DNA of 21,539 bases from Amphimedon queenslandica (lineage: Eukaryota; Porifera; Demospongiae; Haplosclerida; Niphatidae): assembly GCF_000090795.2 (NCBI RefSeq), contig NW_003546305.1, positions 70,083 through 91,621 of the forward strand, in the 5' to 3' direction. The position numbers were made by a program, and so were the translations under genes. The notes under the pieces are model-generated. The model saw only the letters and a program-made list of their open reading frames with translations, made no database searches and had not been told where the DNA came from. Of this stretch, positions 1-9,150 are shown piece after piece (position 1 is the stretch's first letter; the number at the start of each line of letters is the position of its first letter).

Positions 1-376
1 CTGTATTGTAAATATCATAGATTGTCTACTACCAGACACTTTTACTTTGCTCGTGTTGTCAGATTGCGGAACAAATTACCTTCAATAGACCTCTCTAAAT
101 CCTATCTGTCTATTAAAAAACAAATTATTGATTTTTTATGGTTACATTTTAATTCTTTCTTCGATTCAGACTCCCCTCATACATTCCACTTTGTGTGTCC
201 CTGTTCTACATGTTTCATTTCTTAATTTAAATGTTTTTAAATTTTACTTTAGGCTACACATCTTTATGTGCTAGTCCTTCAAAAATTCTCCTGTCCATGT
301 TTTTTTTCTCTTTACAACTCTTGTCCCTAAATTTTCTTTGTTTTGAAAAGATAAATTATTATTATTATTATTATTA
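1..376 (+). mobile_element. 3' end of a non-LTR (LINE-type) retrotransposon
   Basis: The first 225 bases are open in one frame and encode the carboxy-terminus of a retrotransposon polyprotein. The segment FARVVRLRNKLPSIDL followed by a Phe/Trp-rich stretch and a Cys pair (CPCSTC) matches what I know of the extreme C-terminus of jockey/CR1-like LINE ORF2 proteins, downstream of the reverse transcriptase. The frame ends with a stop at 223-225. About 130 bases of AT-rich 3' UTR follow, then an (ATT)n tail at 355-376, which is how many LINE families end. The reverse transcriptase and endonuclease lie outside the window, so completeness upstream is unknown. The exact clade cannot be assigned from 75 residues. 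Confidence 0.75.
355..376 (+). repeat. (ATT)n microsatellite tail of the LINE
   Basis: About seven perfect ATT units. They close the LINE 3' UTR and touch the RecQ-like fragment on the other side, so they mark the probable insertion junction. Confidence 0.85.
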
Positions 377-587
377 TTTTTCTGTCCCAGGATGTCACAT
401 AGAATAGAAATGTTGTAGTAGCACAAAGACTTGCCAAATCCAATTGGTAGACAAATAAAAACATCCTGACCTTTAATTACAATTTTGTTATAGCTGCTTC
501 TTGCTCTTTCGTAATCTCTCTAAAGCCCAGCCGCTCTACAGATGCCTTGATCGCTCCTGCTAAAGCCATTACTCTTCCAGTTGCCAT
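377..587 (-). pseudogene. RecQ-like ATP-dependent DNA helicase, N-terminal fragment
   Basis: Read on the minus strand, a Met at 585-587 opens a frame whose product contains LGFREITKEQEAAI, which resembles the Q motif of RecQ/DEAD-type helicases. After a one-base frameshift near 485 it continues as GQDVFICLPIGFGKSLCYY, which is motif I (Walker A). The family usually has LPTGFGKS, so Thr has become Ile here. RecQ helicases unwind DNA 3' to 5' with ATP. Only about 70 residues remain, and the rest of the helicase core is missing because the (ATT)n tail of the oppositely oriented LINE starts where the frame breaks off. This is a dead fragment. Whether the parent was a host gene or an element-borne copy cannot be decided. 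Confidence 0.7.
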
Positions 588-1121
588 TGTACAGTCAAGT
601 CATGTCATCATAACCAGAAAATCATGTGACAATCACAAGTTTGCTGTGGTACCACATGGTTGGAGCAATCTGATTAGGACACTGACATTCTATGTGACAT
701 AAAAGCTTTGAGTGTCCCTGGCCCCTTCCTCCGAAAGCGAAGGGGTGGGGCACGAGTATATGTGGTCCCATAAATACAATCCATGAGTTGCTTAAGCGTA
801 ATTTTTTGCCTTTGTTTATTATTGGACATACTCTGCAGCATGTTTTACTGTAACCGCTCTTGTGTAGTTTTTTCTCTTACAGTATGGAGTGTACTATGAA
901 AAACTATGATTATTCCCTTAAATTAAGTGCACTTCTTTGGCATGATGATAAATTTGGCAGAATAAAATTTGTTTTTATGGTTGATCCAGTATTCAACATA
1001 GCTCATATTGAGTCATAGATTGTGTACTTTTCATGCCAATGCTACTTAAGCATGCAAACATTTTTTGCAGTGATTGTGTTGTGTTTATTGATACATGTTT
1101 TATGGTTTGTGACTGTGTTTC
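588..1121. other. non-coding stretch with two small palindromes
   Basis: No gene recognised. It contains a perfect 12-bp palindrome at 645-656 (tgtggtaccaca) and a GC-rich inverted repeat, ccccttc at 722-728 with gaagggg at 739-745. The first part is the 5' flank of the RecQ-like frame and could hold its old promoter, but no clear promoter element is visible. The remainder is AT-rich. Confidence 0.5.
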
Positions 1122-1253
1122 TTATCTTCTCTTTCTTAGCAGCAATTTCATTGATAGTTCAAACAAAGGACAGCAAAAGGAATCTACAGTATTTCATGTA
1201 GTCTCATGCTGCTGCATAACCTCCAAAATTTTTCTTTCACATTCAATGCACCT
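1122..1253 (-). pseudogene. unidentified coding remnant, weakly BESS-like
   Basis: On the minus strand a frame with one internal stop contains ECERKILEVMQQHETT and, after the stop, VDSFCCPLFELSMKLL. The pattern of an Asp-Ser-Phe followed by spaced Leu residues and a basic end loosely recalls the BESS protein-interaction motif found at the C-terminus of MADF transcription-factor-like proteins, which are often multicopy in invertebrates. No MADF domain is visible next to it. A longer plus-strand ORF covers the same bases, but its Cys/Phe/Leu-rich product looks like an antisense shadow. Treat as a guess. Confidence 0.25.
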
Positions 1254-1839
1254 AACACCTCTCTGCAACCATTTTCTCCTCTATAATGGCTTTAAGCATC
1301 CTTCACAAGACAAACTTCAGCAGATTCTGTTTGAATCTCCATTTTATTAGTAAGTTATTCATAGTATTAGATCACAGTACACAATAACAATACATAAAAT
1401 AGACACAATTGAGACACAGTTGAAACATCATTTATGGCTCGTTTCCAGTCCATGTAATAAAGTGTCTAAGAACTGATGGTCTCGCATTTTGCTTCAATAC
1501 CACACCCAATCTCAATCAAAAAAATTTTAGCCACACCCACCGCTTGAGCTGTTGCTCTGGAAGTACAAGAATGCCTTCCTTCTTCTTTTCTGGGGACTCG
1601 ATGTGGTTACACTCATTACAAGTGAAAATAAGTTATATATTGTATTGCAAGTGTAAATCTTTTATACACAGGTATTTTGTGCATTTTATAGCCTATTGTT
1701 TCAGGCGAGATGCAACTGACCGGAAAAATGCTCCTTTGTTTTGACATTTTTTTGGAGAAATTACGCGCATGCACGAGCAATTTTGAAATCTACAATATTA
1801 TATAGGCGGTAGCCTCTATGTAGGATTGAGTTTGATTTT
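1254..1839. other. no supported gene
   Basis: AT-rich sequence. A short minus-strand frame around 1500-1630 (CNECNHIESPEKKKEG) is open for about 35 codons, but nothing supports it as a gene. The motif CCACACCC recurs at about 1533 and again near 17208. Confidence 0.4.
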
Positions 1840-2135
1840 TCAAGATGGCAGCAAACGCCTATATAACACTTTCATCTTATGTTGTACAGCCTTATAAATG
1901 GCTTGTATGAGCTCTCCTTCACTGAGCAATTCTCCTGGTACCTTTAAAATGGGCCGCAATGTAGCATAAGCAATTCTAGAGAAAAGGCCCAAATTTAAAT
2001 ATTTGCAAAATTCTTCTGACTTTTTCTTCTTTCATCTTCTATCAACACAAAAATTTTTAAAACTAGACAGCCTCTTGTGATGGCTTTTATATTATTCCTT
2101 TGAGTTTGGGTCAAGGACAAGACAAGTGCTTTCAT
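1840..2135 (-). pseudogene. unidentified coding remnant of about 97 residues
   Basis: Starting from an ATG at 2133-2135 on the minus strand, the frame runs about 45 codons (containing LSLTQTQRNNIKAITRGC). One frameshift near 1995 leads into a second open stretch (YLNLGLFSRIAYATLRPIL, then ELLSEGELIQAIYKAV) that ends at a stop at 1840-1842. The amino-acid composition is balanced and helix-rich, and the two halves join smoothly, which favours real coding ancestry over chance. I do not recognise the family. It may be one exon or a retro-copy; no clear splice signals were identified. A 20-bp palindrome lies about 35 bases upstream of the start. Confidence 0.4.
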
Positions 2136-2171
2136 TATTTTACTTAGATCAAGTTTAAAAAATAATTATTT

Positions 2172-2191
2172 GGGTGTGATCTATCACACCC
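2172..2191. repeat. palindrome gggtgtgat-ct-atcacaccc
   Basis: Two perfect 9-bp arms separated by 2 bp. It could be a protein-binding site or the end of an old element. No partner copy was seen nearby. Confidence 0.6.
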
Positions 2192-2883
2192 CTCTATTTC
2201 TCAGATGCCATTTGCAATTAAATGTGCATGCTCAAAGTTGCCATAGCAACTGTACTGAAGTCAGTGTAGTGTACTTGTGTAGTCTGCTCAGTCGCTTTAA
2301 CCTTCTGTTGATCTTTGCTGAGGTTATCTTACTTGCAAGTAGTGCCCACCACTCAGACTATGAGATCACCAGTTCTTTTAAGAGCCATTAGGTAAGTATT
2401 TAATTTAACTATTAAATGCAAGATTCTTTTTAAAATTAGACTGAAATTGGGGTTACAGTTGCTCAATATTGGCTACTGAAGTTCATTTAGTCAGCTGCTT
2501 TTGAACTACAGCATTGCATACTTCTTGCTACTGCAACAAATTGAGATAAGTGTTATACAATGATAAGTAGCAGCAGAGTTTGATGATAACAATGTACATC
2601 CTGCATACTTGGTGTTATGGTACATGTACTTATTTCTATTTTCAGTGATTTTGCTTGTGACAATTGTACAAAAGGGAAGCAAACAAGCGTATTAGGGAAA
2701 AAAATTCCTAAGATTGATTTCATCACTGTATGTTTATTGCTCATATTATTATTCCTAGCATCATAATAATTGACTATTATTATTTTAACTCATGCTTATT
2801 TTGATTTTATACATGCACATTTAGACATTCATACTAACACATAACACAAATGTTCACAAACAAACAATTATCGTACATATCAT
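2192..2883. other. no supported gene
   Basis: A plus-strand frame (2170-2391) ends just before a donor-like sequence (ggtaagta at about 2390-2397), but its product has no recognisable domain. The rest is AT-rich, with an inverted repeat around ttaggg/ccctaa-like sequence near 2693-2715. Nothing else is seen. Confidence 0.4.
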
Positions 2884-3165
2884 AACTCCGAAGAGTGAGA
2901 TTATTAATGATCTTATCTTAATTCCGAAGAGCAAAATTATTATTGATCTTATCATGACCCCAATAAGCAACACTCCGAAGAGTGAGATTATTTTGATATT
3001 ATCATCACTTCGAAGAGCGAGATGATATTGATCTTATCATCACTCCGAAGAGCGAGATTATATTGATCTTATCATCACTCCGAAGAGTGAGATTATATTG
3101 ATCTTATCACTCCAAAGAGCGAGATTATATTAATTTCATTATCACTCCGAACAGCGAGATTTTGT
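2884..3165. repeat. minisatellite of about 35 bp with a hairpin core
   Basis: About eight diverged units. The conserved core (tccgaagag) starts near 2886, 2933, 2974, 3009, 3044, 3079, 3111 and 3146. The central units are spaced exactly 35 bp; the outer ones differ through small indels. The core cactc-cgaa-gagtg is self-complementary, with a 5-6 bp stem and 4-base loop, and alternates with an AT-rich gatcttatcatc linker. The array lies downstream of the end of the Helitron A gene in that element's orientation, so it may belong to that element's 3' region, but no terminus was found. Confidence 0.8.
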
Positions 3166-3683
3166 TTGATAGAGAGAGAGGACATCTATATGCATTGTAC
3201 ATACACACAAATATGCATACATGTCTATACATAAATTAAGGATAATGCAAAGGAACACGATGTACATACATACAAAGATAAACACATTCAATCGTCTAAA
3301 ATATTATATGCACGTATTAATTAATTACAATATCCTTTACATTTGTAAAACATCCAATAAATGATATGTATGTATACGTACAGTACCAACACAATCATAA
3401 TACATCTATAATAAATATACACTCAAATCATGAATGTTTTTTAGTGTAATCAAATACGTTTTCCACTATAAAGAGCTGGATTTTATTAATGTTATCTTTA
3501 CTCAATACTAAAAGCAAGAGTGAGACTTTTACTTCTGGGCCCACCATCATCCCCATTCTCCATTCCATTATTATGAACAGAGTCAAGAGTTGTATATTAT
3601 ACTATAATATAGACCACAACACTTTTGTGGTTTTAATTTGTATTAGTATTATCTCTTGACTATCCCAGAAGACACATCATAAT
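3166..3683. other. AT-rich spacer downstream of Helitron A
   Basis: No gene seen. It contains a gagagaga run, many TGTA/TACA-rich stretches, and an inverted repeat accacaa (3613-3619) with ttgtggt (3625-3631). In Helitron A orientation this lies 3' of the helicase stop, where the element's terminal hairpin and CTRR end should be. I could not find a convincing CTRR followed by T. Confidence 0.45.
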
Positions 3684-5459
3684 TTATAATCTATGGTTCC
3701 TTAGTCTATCCATTTCATCATTTGCTAACGCTGATGAGATTTTCTTTTCGACTAGTCCTAGTAGAGCAACTCCTTGGAGTGTTCTTACTCTACTTAAGGC
3801 AACGTATGCCGTTCCATCCTCAAACATTTTAGGACCTAGATTGATTACAGCAGCATCAAGAGATAGACCCTGAACCTTATGTATAGTAGCTGCCCAGCAA
3901 GGTAGTAATGGTAACTGTGTATGTTGTAATGTTACTCCTTGCGTGCCATAGAACTTGGCCATGACTGGTTCTATTGGGACAGCTTCTTGTGGTGTTGAAT
4001 CAACAATCGTGACACGGCTCACTAGACCTACATGTGGGTCATGAAATTTTACACATACCTTTTGTGGTAAGTCCCCTTTATTTGCTTGATCATCAGCTCC
4101 ATTTGGCTAAGAGAAACCCACAATTATTCCTCTAGCTCCATTTACTAATCCTTCCTCACATAATATTACGTCATAACATAACCTGTGCTCCCAAGGCTAA
4201 CTTTGCTTTACTTGATAAGCCAGCACAATCTCTATCGTTGGAAGGTATGAGCGACTCTGGGACTTCTTCATGTCATACTACATCAGGAATTAGTGTTGTT
4301 GACTCTACTATTAAATGCTCTGCATCAAATTCATATATTTTATTAGAGCGTGATAAATCTGTCAATCTACTGTCATTATATTCTTCTACTTGTTCTTTTA
4401 AAGGCATTAGGCGTAATGCATCAACAAATGGAGGCTAACTGACATCAATGGGATCCCTGATAGCACTTGTCAATCTCGATCGGAGTACACTTATGTCAGA
4501 CTTTGTCTGAGAACCAATTCTCATGCGATTGAGAATATCTAAATATTCTGTATCTCCTCTTTGTCTCATATTTGAGTTAGTTCTATTAATTTGAATTCAT
4601 CTCTCCACAAGTGTGTTGAGCCTGGATTATAGCCTCTGCCATCTTGAAATACAAATTTGCCCCTCACTGGTGGTAACTGAAAGAAGTGACCTACTGCAAT
4701 GACATTCAGTCCTCCAAAGAGAACCTCTGTCATCGGTTCCTTTAATTTCAGTTAGCCTCTGGTGAATGAAGGACATTGTCAAGTATGAGACTATACTTAT
4801 CTCATCTATTATTATGGTGTTCACATAATTTCCAGGATTGTCTTAGCTCCTTCAATCTTTCAGCTCCAAGCTTTCTGTAGTCAGTGGAGTTTCCATGCTC
4901 TACAGAAAGACTGAGAGCCTGGTGAATAGTTAATCCACCAATATTAAAGGCTGCAACACCAGTTGGTGCCATTAAAATGCAAGCATTTCCAGCACCAATA
5001 TAAGCTCTTTCTAAATGCTTTTTGATGACACTTATAACATGGCTTTTACCAGTTCCAGCACCACCTGTTATAAACATACGAAAAGGGCTGGGCAATGACT
5101 CTCTGGTCCTCATTTGAAAATCATGTACTGCTCTTGAATACTCAAGGACCTTCTCATAAGGGACTCTCTGGGAATCATTAAGACTCGTTATTGTTGCTTC
5201 AAACTCAGAGTTTGAAAAGTGACGCCTTGAGATAGAGTCTAGAGTCAATGCATCTTCCATGTCACCAATATTTTGTTCTATATTTTGACAACATAGATTT
5301 TGATAATCATTATTATCATCAGGTCGTAGTGCGGCTACATTATAATTCATGGCCATATATTGGATCATGACCATCACATTCATTATTATTTTCAAAATTT
5401 AGGTGTGAAGTACAAGGAGCAACAGGAGCATGCACAGCATCGCCACATTGATTTAGAAC
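3684..5459 (-). pseudogene. Helitron A Pif1-type helicase half of RepHel
   Basis: This is a superfamily 1B (Pif1) 5'-to-3' DNA helicase that would unwind the displaced strand during Helitron transposition. Visible motifs in order: Walker A, FITGGAGTGKSHVI, at 5042-5076; TGVAAFNIGGLTIH (motif Ia region) near 4920-4970; Walker B, IIIDEISIV, near 4790-4815; motif III as VGHFFQLPPVRG near 4665-4700, where the family normally has Gly-Asp rather than Gly-His; then VNGARGIIVGF near 4110-4145; motif V ATIHKVQGLSLD at about 3856-3895; and motif VI GTAYVALSRV at about 3787-3815. The last 112 codons (4022-3684) are uninterrupted up to the stop. Frameshifts occur near 5370, 4815 and 4720, and several stops lie in 4100-4600. 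The 4080-4600 part is the most decayed. Confidence 0.88.
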
Positions 5460-8189
5460 ACGTAATTGCCCTGTCGCTCCTTGTACTTCATCAGCAAGAC
5501 GTGTATTGTTCTGTACTTAATACTTGTAATTTATCTTTATTTGCTACAAATGACGCTTGAGCAGAGCCATGATTTCCAATTAAATCAAGAGTCTCATTTC
5601 TCCATGGCGGATAAAGAAAGATTAAATTATAATATTAACTATCCCCGTGAGACTCTTGTGTTATTGTCGGTAATCTCAAGCATGCTACCTTTCTTCTTAG
5701 ATATATCTTTCCCAGACCATTCTTTAGATCATATCTAGGTTGGGCACGGGAAGTTAGTGGCTCATAATTTTTATTAGCAACATTGTACCATACAGAAAAG
5801 TGTGCTAGACTCATACTGTCATATGGTTCTCCATCAGGACGAGATTGATATCTCTCTAATGGACCAGGATTGAAGACATCATCATCTCCAGTATTCATAA
5901 CTCTTAATTCTCTATTTGACTTAAATAGTGTTCCTCTTTTCTCTGGCCTATTTGTATTTATGAATACAAGTGATGGACTAGAACCTCTTAAATGTAAACC
6001 AGTAGTACAAAATACTGCCTCTTCAGCACCAACGATCCTGTGACTTATTAAAGTGTTTCATATTTTTAAAAGTTTTTGTCTCTGGCTGCAATTTACTGTC
6101 AATTCGTCTAGCTTTCTTGCTATCTGTTGTTTAATCTGTTGAGGCTCGTCTTCACGCATATAATGGCATACATATTTTGCTGCTCCATAGACATTTCCTA
6201 CTACTTGAATGTCGATGTTAGCTCTCCATGCTTTTAGTACGTCTGAATTGTATGGATTTATCATGTCAGCACCTACTTCACGTTTCAGTATGTACAAACA
6301 GGCTTCGTTTCCAATGTCCGCATTTCTTTTAAGACAAGTTGTGTCATTTGGCCTATTTGTGTAATCAAAGCGACAGCTATTACGTCCATTTTTTTACATG
6401 TTTGTGTATGATTATGCTTTTGTAATCGCTATTCTAAATCTTTCAAATCATCATCTTCACCATCTTTTGGTATGGGACAACTAGCATATTTATCAATGAA
6501 ACCAAGAGCTTTCCTTCTACCTTCTACTGTCTTAAGATCTGGTGTATCTTCTACCCACCATAGACTATGTATATGAGGTGAGCCTCTTTGTTGAAACTCA
6601 TCTCTCCAAAAGTAGTCTTTTACTTCACCTATAGGCTTACTAGCACCATTTAATATATGATTCATAAAAGCTTTAAAGCGATGAGAGAAATGATTTGCTA
6701 CTATCACTGGGTAGCTACTTAGTAACCTTCTACATTCTGAGGTAGACAGCTCTTTTACTTCTTTATCACTAAGGCTTTTTCCATCACATTTTGCAACTAC
6801 CCACATTAAATCAAACCAATTCATATGATCTGCACTTAATGTGATAAAGAAAGTAGGTGGACTTAGTGTTTTAAACATGGCAAACAAATCAAGCTTTGCC
6901 TTATTCCAGTATGCTTAGGAACCACGTATATTACGCATAAAAAGATATGAATTTTCCCAAAGCTCTAGGTTTTCACTTAAATCTCCATTTAATAATTCAG
7001 CAGCAGTGATACGCCCTGTGCTACCCAATGATGATGATGATCTAATTTGCATTGCAATTGATACGGAATCACGTAATCTTTTCTTTTCAAGTAAATTTGC
7101 TGACAATAGTAAATATGGAATATTACTAGACCAGCGAGCATCAGCATTAAGTAAACGTGATTGAATATAGTCAGTAAATGATATTGGTGGGTCTCTTGCT
7201 GTATGAAGACCATTGACTTCATTTGGAAATGGACATGGAAATGCAATTTCTTCTGTACTATTATCTTCATATAAATTTATTGGCTGGCCACTTATTCAAG
7301 GAAGCTGATGCACTTGATTATTATATGATCCATTTCTAATGAAGTCAATGGCTTCTAAATTTGGTAGTGTATGATCTGTTCTGACTACCGAACATTCAAT
7401 TTGGGGAAGCTCAATGCTAGCACCTTGCTCAGGTTCATTATTACTGTCAGAACAGTCATTGCTATCTATAATAGATTTATCAATATTTACATCACTATAT
7501 AAACTATTTTTTGCTTTTAGCTACCTGAGTGCATCAACAATGAATGGCCTCGAAAATTTTTCGAGGTGTTTTCTAGATAGCTGTTGCTGTGGTTGATTAA
7601 CCAATAACTCTCTACGATACTCCAACATTCTTTGATTTCGTTGAGCTCTTTGCTCTTCAGATTCTGAGGCTCTCCTTTCGTGATTTATTTCACGAAGATT
7701 TAAGAGACGTTCTCTTTAAGCTTCTGACTCATTGGCACATCTTTCACTAAGGTAAGTTAGACATCTTTGAGCCTCTGATTCATTGATAAATCTTTTCAGA
7801 TTTCTCTGCCTTTGATCACTTAGACAAGCTTCTCTGTGATCTACTGATTCATCATTGGTACATCTTTGCTGATTTCTCTGTCTTTGATCACTTAGACATG
7901 CTTCTCTGTGACCTGCTGATTCATTAGCTTTGAATAGATCAGTCCTCTGTGCATATTCCCACATCTTTCTCAATCATTTAGCCTTATCTTCTTGCAGTTC
8001 TTTAGATCTGTGCTCCCGTTGCTTTTCTTTTAAATAATCAATGCATCTCTTTTTATTATTACTCATGTCTTGTAGAGGTACACGACGTTTCATTGGTGGG
8101 CCATAGAAAGAGTATATGATATTTCTCCTCTTTTGCTTTTCATGTGGCAACACTGTTGTAGTGTGTGAGTGCTGTTGATTGGCAAGCAT
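5460..8189 (-). pseudogene. Helitron A Rep (HUH endonuclease) half of RepHel
   Basis: Met at 8187-8189 opens a short basic frame. After a frameshift at about 7974 one frame runs to 6429 with in-frame stops near 7716, 7520, 7298 and 6915. It begins with two Arg/Glu-rich repeats (HREACLSDQRQRN occurs twice, 7800-7930), typical of Helitron N-termini. The Helitron_like_N domain follows (about 7170-6560), with SFTDYIQSRLLNADARW and FFITLSADHMNWFDLMW. The HUH nuclease motif is intact: GSPHIHSLWWV, with His codons at 6573-6575 and 6567-6569. After a break in an A-run near 6390 the frame resumes (6297-6058) with the tyrosine motif YGAAKYVCHYM at about 6150-6190, and then a linker (5898-5635). Rep would nick and join single-stranded DNA in the nucleus. 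Confidence 0.85.
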
Positions 8190-8309
8190 CCATTGGGGTA
8201 AAACTCAATTCTGCTTAGCTACCATTTGAGGTAAGGAAGTTTCCATCTTCTTAATTGAAGTAATTTTTGAAACTGTGCGTCTTACATAGGTTGCTTAGTT
8301 ATAATAGAC

Positions 8310-8355
<46 letters not shown>

Positions 8356-8464
8356 CACGTGGTCTAATTTGATTGGATGAACTACTGAAGACCTATTAAT
8401 TAATTCTTAACACACTATTGGCTCCTAAACTATTAATTACAACAGCTGCATTCACTGATTTCAG
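8190..8464. repeat. Helitron A 5' flank with (AAT)n microsatellite at 8311-8354
   Basis: About 44 bp of perfect AAT units sit in AT-rich sequence upstream of Helitron A in its own orientation. No gene is seen. The Helitron 5' end (TC) should lie somewhere in this region or a little beyond, but cannot be placed without other copies. A polypyrimidine-AG (ttcactgatttcag) ends at 8464. Confidence 0.6.
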
Positions 8465-8557
8465 AGTAGTAGTATTGAAGTTGACGTCGAAGAAGAGAAT
8501 GAAGAATACGATCTATTTTACGACAATGATGTAATTGATTGTATGATAATTGATTAA
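8465..8557 (+). CDS. possible acidic terminal exon
   Basis: Immediately after an acceptor-like sequence (cactgatttcag) a frame of 30 codons reads IEVDVEEENEEYDLFYDND and ends at TAA (8555-8557). The strongly acidic, low-complexity composition is unlike the surrounding AT-rich non-coding DNA, and it stops 30 bases before the proline-rich frame. It may be the C-terminus of an unknown gene or element protein. No upstream exon was found. Weak call. Confidence 0.25.
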   Translation, partial: SSSIEVDVEEENEEYDLFYDNDVIDCMIID

Positions 8558-8586
8558 AATAAGTTATAATTCTTCAATAGAAAGAA

Positions 8587-9150
8587 ATGAACTCTCAACT
8601 AGGGACTCCACATAGGCTACCACCACCAGTACCTCTACATGAGCCCGGAGATGATTCAGCACTACTAGGAGATAGAAGACCACCACCTCCCATAAGACCA
8701 CCTCCTCCAATAAGACCACCTCCAACACCACTGCCAAGACGGGAAGACGGGCATCCCGATAAAGTAGCTACTGACCATGGAGATCGCGGTTGCGGCCGAG
8801 TAGGGACAGCCGGGAGAGGACGGGGAGAGGGTAGAGCAGGGAGAGTGGTGGTAGAGGTGGCGGATCTCCTTGTAGAGGTGCCCAGAACTGGAGGGAGACC
8901 AGGGAAAGGAAGGGGAGAACGGGGCAGGCCAGGGAACAATTGAGGAACAGGGAGAGAAATGTGGCAGGCCCGGCATCAGCAGTTTTAGGCTCGCAGTCAG
9001 TTTAGACCGTCGCACCAAAGAGGAAGGGGCCGGGGAGGGAGTGGAAGGGGAGGGAGAGGAAGGGGATGGTGGCAGGGAAATAATAATGTAATAAACCAAT
9101 TAGACAGACTTTTAGATATCATTGAACTAATACTCACTAATAATAACTAG
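8587..9150 (+). pseudogene. proline-rich then Arg/Gly-rich protein, broken by two stops
   Basis: ATG at 8587 opens 118 codons to TGA at 8941-8943. The same frame continues, with a second stop (TAG at about 8986-8988), to a TAG at 9148-9150, for about 187 codons in all. Order: an N-terminal Pro-rich tract with tandem IRPPPP units (near residues 30-48), a long Arg/Gly tract resembling RGG-type RNA-binding or phase-separating regions, a second Gly/Arg block (GRGRGGSGRGGRGRGWWQG), and a Leu/Ile-rich amphipathic tail (INQLDRLLDIIELILT). That a clean C-terminal tail lies in the same frame beyond both stops argues for one former ORF. The region is a GC-rich island in AT-rich DNA. The function is unknown: it could be an element ORF1-like nucleic-acid-binding protein or a host gene copy. 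Antisense ORFs here are shadows. Confidence 0.45.

Larger units (their letters stand above)
3684..8189 (-). mobile_element. Helitron A: decayed autonomous rolling-circle transposon
   Basis: The segment carries, in order on the minus strand, a Helitron Rep (HUH endonuclease) region and a Pif1-type helicase that were once a single Rep-helicase polyprotein of roughly 1,450-1,500 residues. Helitrons transpose by nicking one strand with Rep and unwinding it with the helicase. Coordinates cover the coding part only, because the 5' TC and 3' CTRR ends were not identified. The copy is inactive, with at least four in-frame stops in the Rep part and several frameshifts throughout. The protein differs in its N-terminal half from Helitron B, so the two are not one duplicated element. 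Confidence 0.85.

Noticed and set aside
1033-1350. 105-codon plus-strand ORF
   Set aside because: The product is Cys/Phe/Leu/Ser-rich with no domain. The antisense frame is slightly more protein-like, so I treat it as a shadow or chance ORF.
2170-2397. Plus-strand ORF ending at a gtaagta donor, as an exon
   Set aside because: No acceptor, homology or neighbouring exon was found. A donor-like word alone is too common in AT-rich DNA.
2689-2715. Inverted repeat attaggg/ccctaa-like as the Helitron A CTAA-T end
   Set aside because: The CTAA is part of the stem itself rather than about 10 bases after a GC-rich hairpin, and the site is 1 kb from the last coding base. It is not convincing without other copies.
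2884-3165. Possible CRISPR array
   Set aside because: The 35-bp units are directly adjacent and conserved along most of their length, with no unique spacers, in a eukaryotic-looking context. It is a minisatellite.
3613-3631. accacaa/ttgtggt hairpin as the 3' terminal hairpin of Helitron A
   Set aside because: No CTRR followed by T occurs within the expected short distance on the minus strand, so it cannot be claimed as the terminus.
4238-4438. 66-codon plus-strand ORF inside Helitron A
   Set aside because: It is antisense to the recognisable Pif1 region on the minus strand.
8595-9099. Long minus-strand ORFs rich in Pro/Ser/Gly opposite the GC-rich region
   Set aside because: They are antisense of low-complexity GGN/CCN codons. 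The plus strand alone has a Met start, ordered composition blocks and a non-repetitive conserved tail in frame.
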